From NCBI GenBank assembly GCA_002408385.1, contig DHSB01000118.1:1-8693 (forward strand): 8,693 nucleotides of DNA. The letters are read 5' to 3'. Shown one piece after another: positions 6,493-8,693 of the stretch. The position numbers and the translations under genes were made by a program. The first letter of the stretch is position 1. Each line of letters starts with the position of its first letter. Under the pieces are notes generated by a model that saw only the letters and a list, made by a program, of their open reading frames with translations, searched no databases and was not told the origin of the DNA. Origin of the DNA: Myxococcales bacterium UBA5297 (GTDB taxonomy: Bacteria > Myxococcota > Myxococcia > Myxococcales > UBA5297).

Positions 6493-7206
6493 GCCCGGCG
6501 TCGCAGCGCGCGCTGCAACGCCCAGTACCTCGCGCACCGGCGTTGGAGCTACCAACTGCACGACGACAACCTGTGCGCAGCCGCCGAGGCCGACCGCGAG
6601 CTGGGCGAGGTGCCCCACTACGCGACCGTGCGCCGCTAGATGAAAGCGCGCGGGATGGTGCTTCAGCCGCGGCGCGGCGATCCCAACCGCCCCGGGGTGC
6701 AGCGCGCCGAGGAGCGGTTCGAGAGCCGTGAGGTGCGCAGTTGTGAGGTCGAACAGCCCAACGCGTTGTGGCACCTGGACTTCCACTCCTGTTCGCGGCC
6801 GGTGCTCACCGCGGGCGGCGAGTACATCACCCCGCGTCTGCTCGGGATCCTCGACGACCGCTCGCGCCTGTGCTGTCACCAGCAGCGGTACCTGTCCGAG
6901 ACCGCCGAGAACCTCGTCCACGGGTTGTGCCAGGCCTTCGCCAAACGTGGCCTTCCGCGGGCGCTCATGACCGACAACGGCTCGGCGATGACCGCCGGCG
7001 AGACCGAGGCGGGGCTGCTCGACTCCAGCGTGATTCATGAGGCGACGCTGCCCTACTCGCCCTACCAGAACGGCAAGCAGGAGCGCTTCTGGGCCCTGGT
7101 CGAGGGGCGCCTGATGTCGATGCTCGAGCGGCAGAAGGACCTCTCCCTCGACCAGCTCAACGAGGCGACGCAGGCCTGGGTGGAGATGGAATTCAAGCGC
7201 ACCTAC
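6493..7206 (+). pseudogene. Decayed IS481/rve-type DDE transposase with in-frame TAG
   Basis: The plus-strand frame reads as an integrase-core transposase. An N-terminal part (RRWSYQLHDDNL, then VPHYATVRR) runs to a TAG at 6637-6639 that sits where relatives, as I recall them, have tyrosine before MKARG. The core follows: WHLDFH with Asp at 6778-6780, ILDDRSRL, MTDNGSAM with Asp at 6973-6975, YSPYQNGKQERFW with Glu at 7081-7083, and LNEATQAWVEMEF. The two acidic residues at 6973 and 7081 have 35 residues between them, the classic DD35E spacing, so the catalytic triad is intact. A TGA at 6490-6492 closes the frame upstream. Similarity ends near 7200, well before the C-terminal domain of the family, though the frame itself stays open. 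A start at ATG 6640 could make a fragment, but with both ends missing it should be inactive. The assignment to myxobacterial-type elements is from memory. Confidence 0.85.
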
Positions 7207-7254
7207 CTACCTGCGACCGGTCGCTTAGGTTCCAGGCGAAGCCCGGGCTGTCGA

Positions 7255-8319
7255 CTATGGCAACAGCCGCTCCCACAGATCCGGGCGCTGCGCGAGCCAC
7301 CAACCCGCGCCTCCGCCCACCAGCGCAGCGGCGAGCGAGGCGGCCGCGCGCGCGAACGGGCTTGCTGGCGCTACGAGCTCGGCCGAGACGGTCTGAAGCA
7401 GCTCGGCCGCGTTGAGACAGGTGAGCGCCTCGGTCTCGGAGAGCCGCCCTCGCGAGCGAAGAAATCCCACGAGGCGCTGGCGGTGATTGGCGCGCGCCCC
7501 GCTGTCGGCGAGCAGTCGCTCGAAGTCGCGCCTCAGATCGGCCGCCGTGGCGTAACGCTTGCGCGCGTCGGCGCGCATGCAGCGCTCGACGATGGCCCGA
7601 AAGCGCCGGGGCAGGCCCCTCTTCACCTTGCCGAGCCGCGGGAACTTGCTGGCCAGGATGGCGCCGAAGATCTTGCTCGAGTCGTGCTCGGCGAAGGGAT
7701 TGCGGCCGCTGGCGCACTCGTAGAGCGTGACCCCGAGCGAGTAGATGTCGCTGCGCGCATCGGCCCGCTCTCCGGTGAGCACCTCGGGTGGCATGTAGCT
7801 CGGCGTGCCGACCGCGTAGCCGGTCTTGGTCAGGTCGCCGAGGATTTGGTCGCGTGCGATGCCGAAGTCGGTGAGCTTCACCTCGCCCGCCTTCGACAGC
7901 ATCACGTTGGCCGGCTTGACGTCTCGGTGAATCAGCTTGTGGTGGTGCGCGTGCTCGAGCGCTGCGGCGACCCGCGCGCCTATCGTCGCGACGACGTCCC
8001 ACGGCAGGGGCGCCTCCTTGAGCAGCGAGGCCAAGGTGGGCCCGTCGACGTATTCGAGCACCATGTAGAGCCGGGTCGAGGACGGGAAGAGATCGTGGAT
8101 GCCGACGACGCTCTCGTGGCGAAGTTGGGCCAGGGCCATCCCCTCGCGGCGGAAGCGCTCGAGCGATTCCTTGTCCTGGGCGCTGCTACCGACCAGCTCC
8201 TTGATGGCGACCTCGCGCTGCAGGACGGTGTGCACCGCGCGCCAGACGACGCCCATTCCGCCGGTACCGACCTCCTCGATCAGTTGATAGGGGCCGATCC
8301 GCTTGCGCTGACGGGCCAT
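7255..8319 (-). CDS. Membrane-anchored Ser/Thr protein kinase (PknB-like)
   Basis: This eukaryote-type kinase probably phosphorylates Ser/Thr on unknown partners at the inner membrane. From the ATG at 8317-8319 it has 354 residues. GGAGGA five bases upstream favours this start over a TTG at 8352. The kinase domain (about 10-270) has glycine loop GTGGMG (18-23), catalytic Lys40 in VAIKEL, catalytic loop HRDVKPAN (131-138), DFG (151-153), an activation segment with TKT then GTPSYMPPE, and SDIYSLGVTLYE. All catalytic residues are present. A juxtamembrane linker of about 50 residues leads to one membrane helix (about 322-343, rich in Ala and Gly) and only about 11 residues beyond it. There is no extracellular sensor such as PASTA repeats. 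It stands alone, leftward, beside the transposon scar. Substrate and signal are unknown. Confidence 0.95.
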   Translation of the reverse strand: MARQRKRIGPYQLIEEVGTGGMGVVWRAVHTVLQREVAIKELVGSSAQDKESLERFRREGMALAQLRHESVVGIHDLFPSSTRLYMVLEYVDGPTLASLLKEAPLPWDVVATIGARVAAALEHAHHHKLIHRDVKPANVMLSKAGEVKLTDFGIARDQILGDLTKTGYAVGTPSYMPPEVLTGERADARSDIYSLGVTLYECASGRNPFAEHDSSKIFGAILASKFPRLGKVKRGLPRRFRAIVERCMRADARKRYATAADLRRDFERLLADSGARANHRQRLVGFLRSRGRLSETEALTCLNAAELLQTVSAELVAPASPFARAAASLAAALVGGGAGWWLAQRPDLWERLLP

Positions 8320-8693
8320 GCTGTCCTCCGGGGCGAGCTCGTGAGCACGCAACAGGCTTGGAATTGGATCATACCCGCGCGCGGGGCTCGCAGGCTCGCT
8401 CGGGCGGACGTCCGCGCAGCCACCGCTCGTCGTGGCGCATCACCGACCCCGCGCGCGGCCGGCCTGTCCCTCACGCGAAGAGCCCTCGAGCGGCTTCGGC
8501 TTCACGCCTCGACCCAAACGCCGACGAGAAGGGCCGAGACCGCCCCGGGGGCTCGATCACGGCCTGGGAGGCGCCCGTGCGATCGGATGACATGCGGCTG
8601 TTACAAGCTTGTCCTCGCCGGCCCGGGCGAGCCGAGCGCCGTGCGGATCCTGGTCGAGCCTTCAATCCAACGTGTCCCTTCGGTGGGCGTGCG
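8320..8693. other. Region upstream of the kinase; possible gene start at right edge
   Basis: This stretch has no gene I can support with confidence. The left part is the kinase promoter region. On the plus strand an ATG at 8587 opens a frame that reaches the window end (35 codons, beginning MTCGCYKLVLAGPGE). A GGGAGG lies about 15 bases upstream, which is too far for a good ribosome binding site. The frame is also open far upstream, so openness alone is not evidence. A CTCGCC/GGCGAG inverted repeat (8614-8631) lies inside it. Two short minus-strand frames (8471-8665 and 8280-8474) look like GC-rich noise. A real gene may begin here and continue outside the window. Confidence 0.3.
8368..8373 (-). 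promoter_or_regulatory. Possible -10 element for the kinase gene
   Basis: On the minus strand the sequence reads TATGAT, five of six matches to TATAAT, about 49 bases upstream of the kinase ATG. The sequence 17 bases further upstream (AGCCTG) is a poor -35, so this would be a weak or activator-dependent promoter. It is the only -10-like element I noticed in the very GC-rich upstream region. Confidence 0.35.

Larger units (their letters stand above)
6136..7206. mobile_element. Composite of degraded insertion-sequence fragments
   Basis: This interval between mnmE and the kinase consists of two transposon-gene remnants pointing away from each other, the DUF6431-like fragment leftward and the DDE transposase rightward, meeting near 6478-6492. 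Both lack their N-terminal parts at that junction, and the transposase also lacks its C-terminal part. I see no terminal inverted repeats or target-site duplication at the edges. It is best read as a scar of one rearranged element or of two nested insertions. The intact chromosomal neighbours on both sides suggest insertion into an intergenic space. Confidence 0.6.

Noticed and set aside
4806..6518. A 570-codon minus-strand open frame opposite mnmE
   Set aside because: It mirrors mnmE, whose every motif is identified on the plus strand. Its product is Arg-rich with no family features.
8280..8665. Two short minus-strand open frames upstream of the kinase
   Set aside because: Their products are Arg/Ala/Ser-rich with no motifs. 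The first overlaps the kinase start in another frame and neither has a clear ribosome binding site.

Overview
This is a GC-rich chromosomal window from a bacterium. It carries the classic origin-proximal housekeeping cluster dnaA / rpmH-rnpA-yidD-yidC-(small gene)-mnmE. Beyond it lie decayed transposon genes and a eukaryote-type serine/threonine kinase. High GC, a long 60-kDa type YidC with a large periplasmic domain (a Gram-negative trait), a PknB-like kinase and a DDE transposase of a type I associate with myxobacteria together suggest a Myxococcota-like (former Deltaproteobacteria) organism. The taxonomic placement is inference.

Layout. Bases 1-187 hold no recognisable gene. dnaA runs leftward (188-1579). 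A roughly 330-base divergent intergenic region follows, with a good sigma70-type promoter for rpmH, several small inverted repeats and two direct half-parS-like motifs. I see no convincing DnaA-box cluster, so oriC cannot be placed here. Rightward from 1914 come rpmH, rnpA, yidD, yidC, an unrecognised 73-aa gene and mnmE, closely packed and probably one transcription unit. rnpA and yidD overlap by ATGA. The 73-aa gene occupies the slot that usually holds jag/khpB.

After mnmE the expected mnmG/parA/parB do not appear. Instead there are two transposon-gene remnants in opposite orientation: a leftward fragment resembling the DUF6431 zinc-ribbon/HTH family (6136-6477) and a rightward IS481/rve-like DDE transposase (6493-about 7206). 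The transposase keeps a D-D-35-E triad but has an in-frame TAG and lost ends. A leftward membrane-anchored Ser/Thr kinase follows (7255-8319), and then about 370 bases without a secure gene.

Functionally, the rightward cluster serves translation and membrane biogenesis: ribosomal protein L34, the RNase P protein, YidD and YidC for membrane-protein insertion, and MnmE for tRNA wobble-uridine modification. DnaA initiates replication. I found no clear evidence of a new multi-gene system. The least explained items are the 73-aa gene between yidC and mnmE, the half-parS pair beside dnaA, and the transposon scar next to mnmE.
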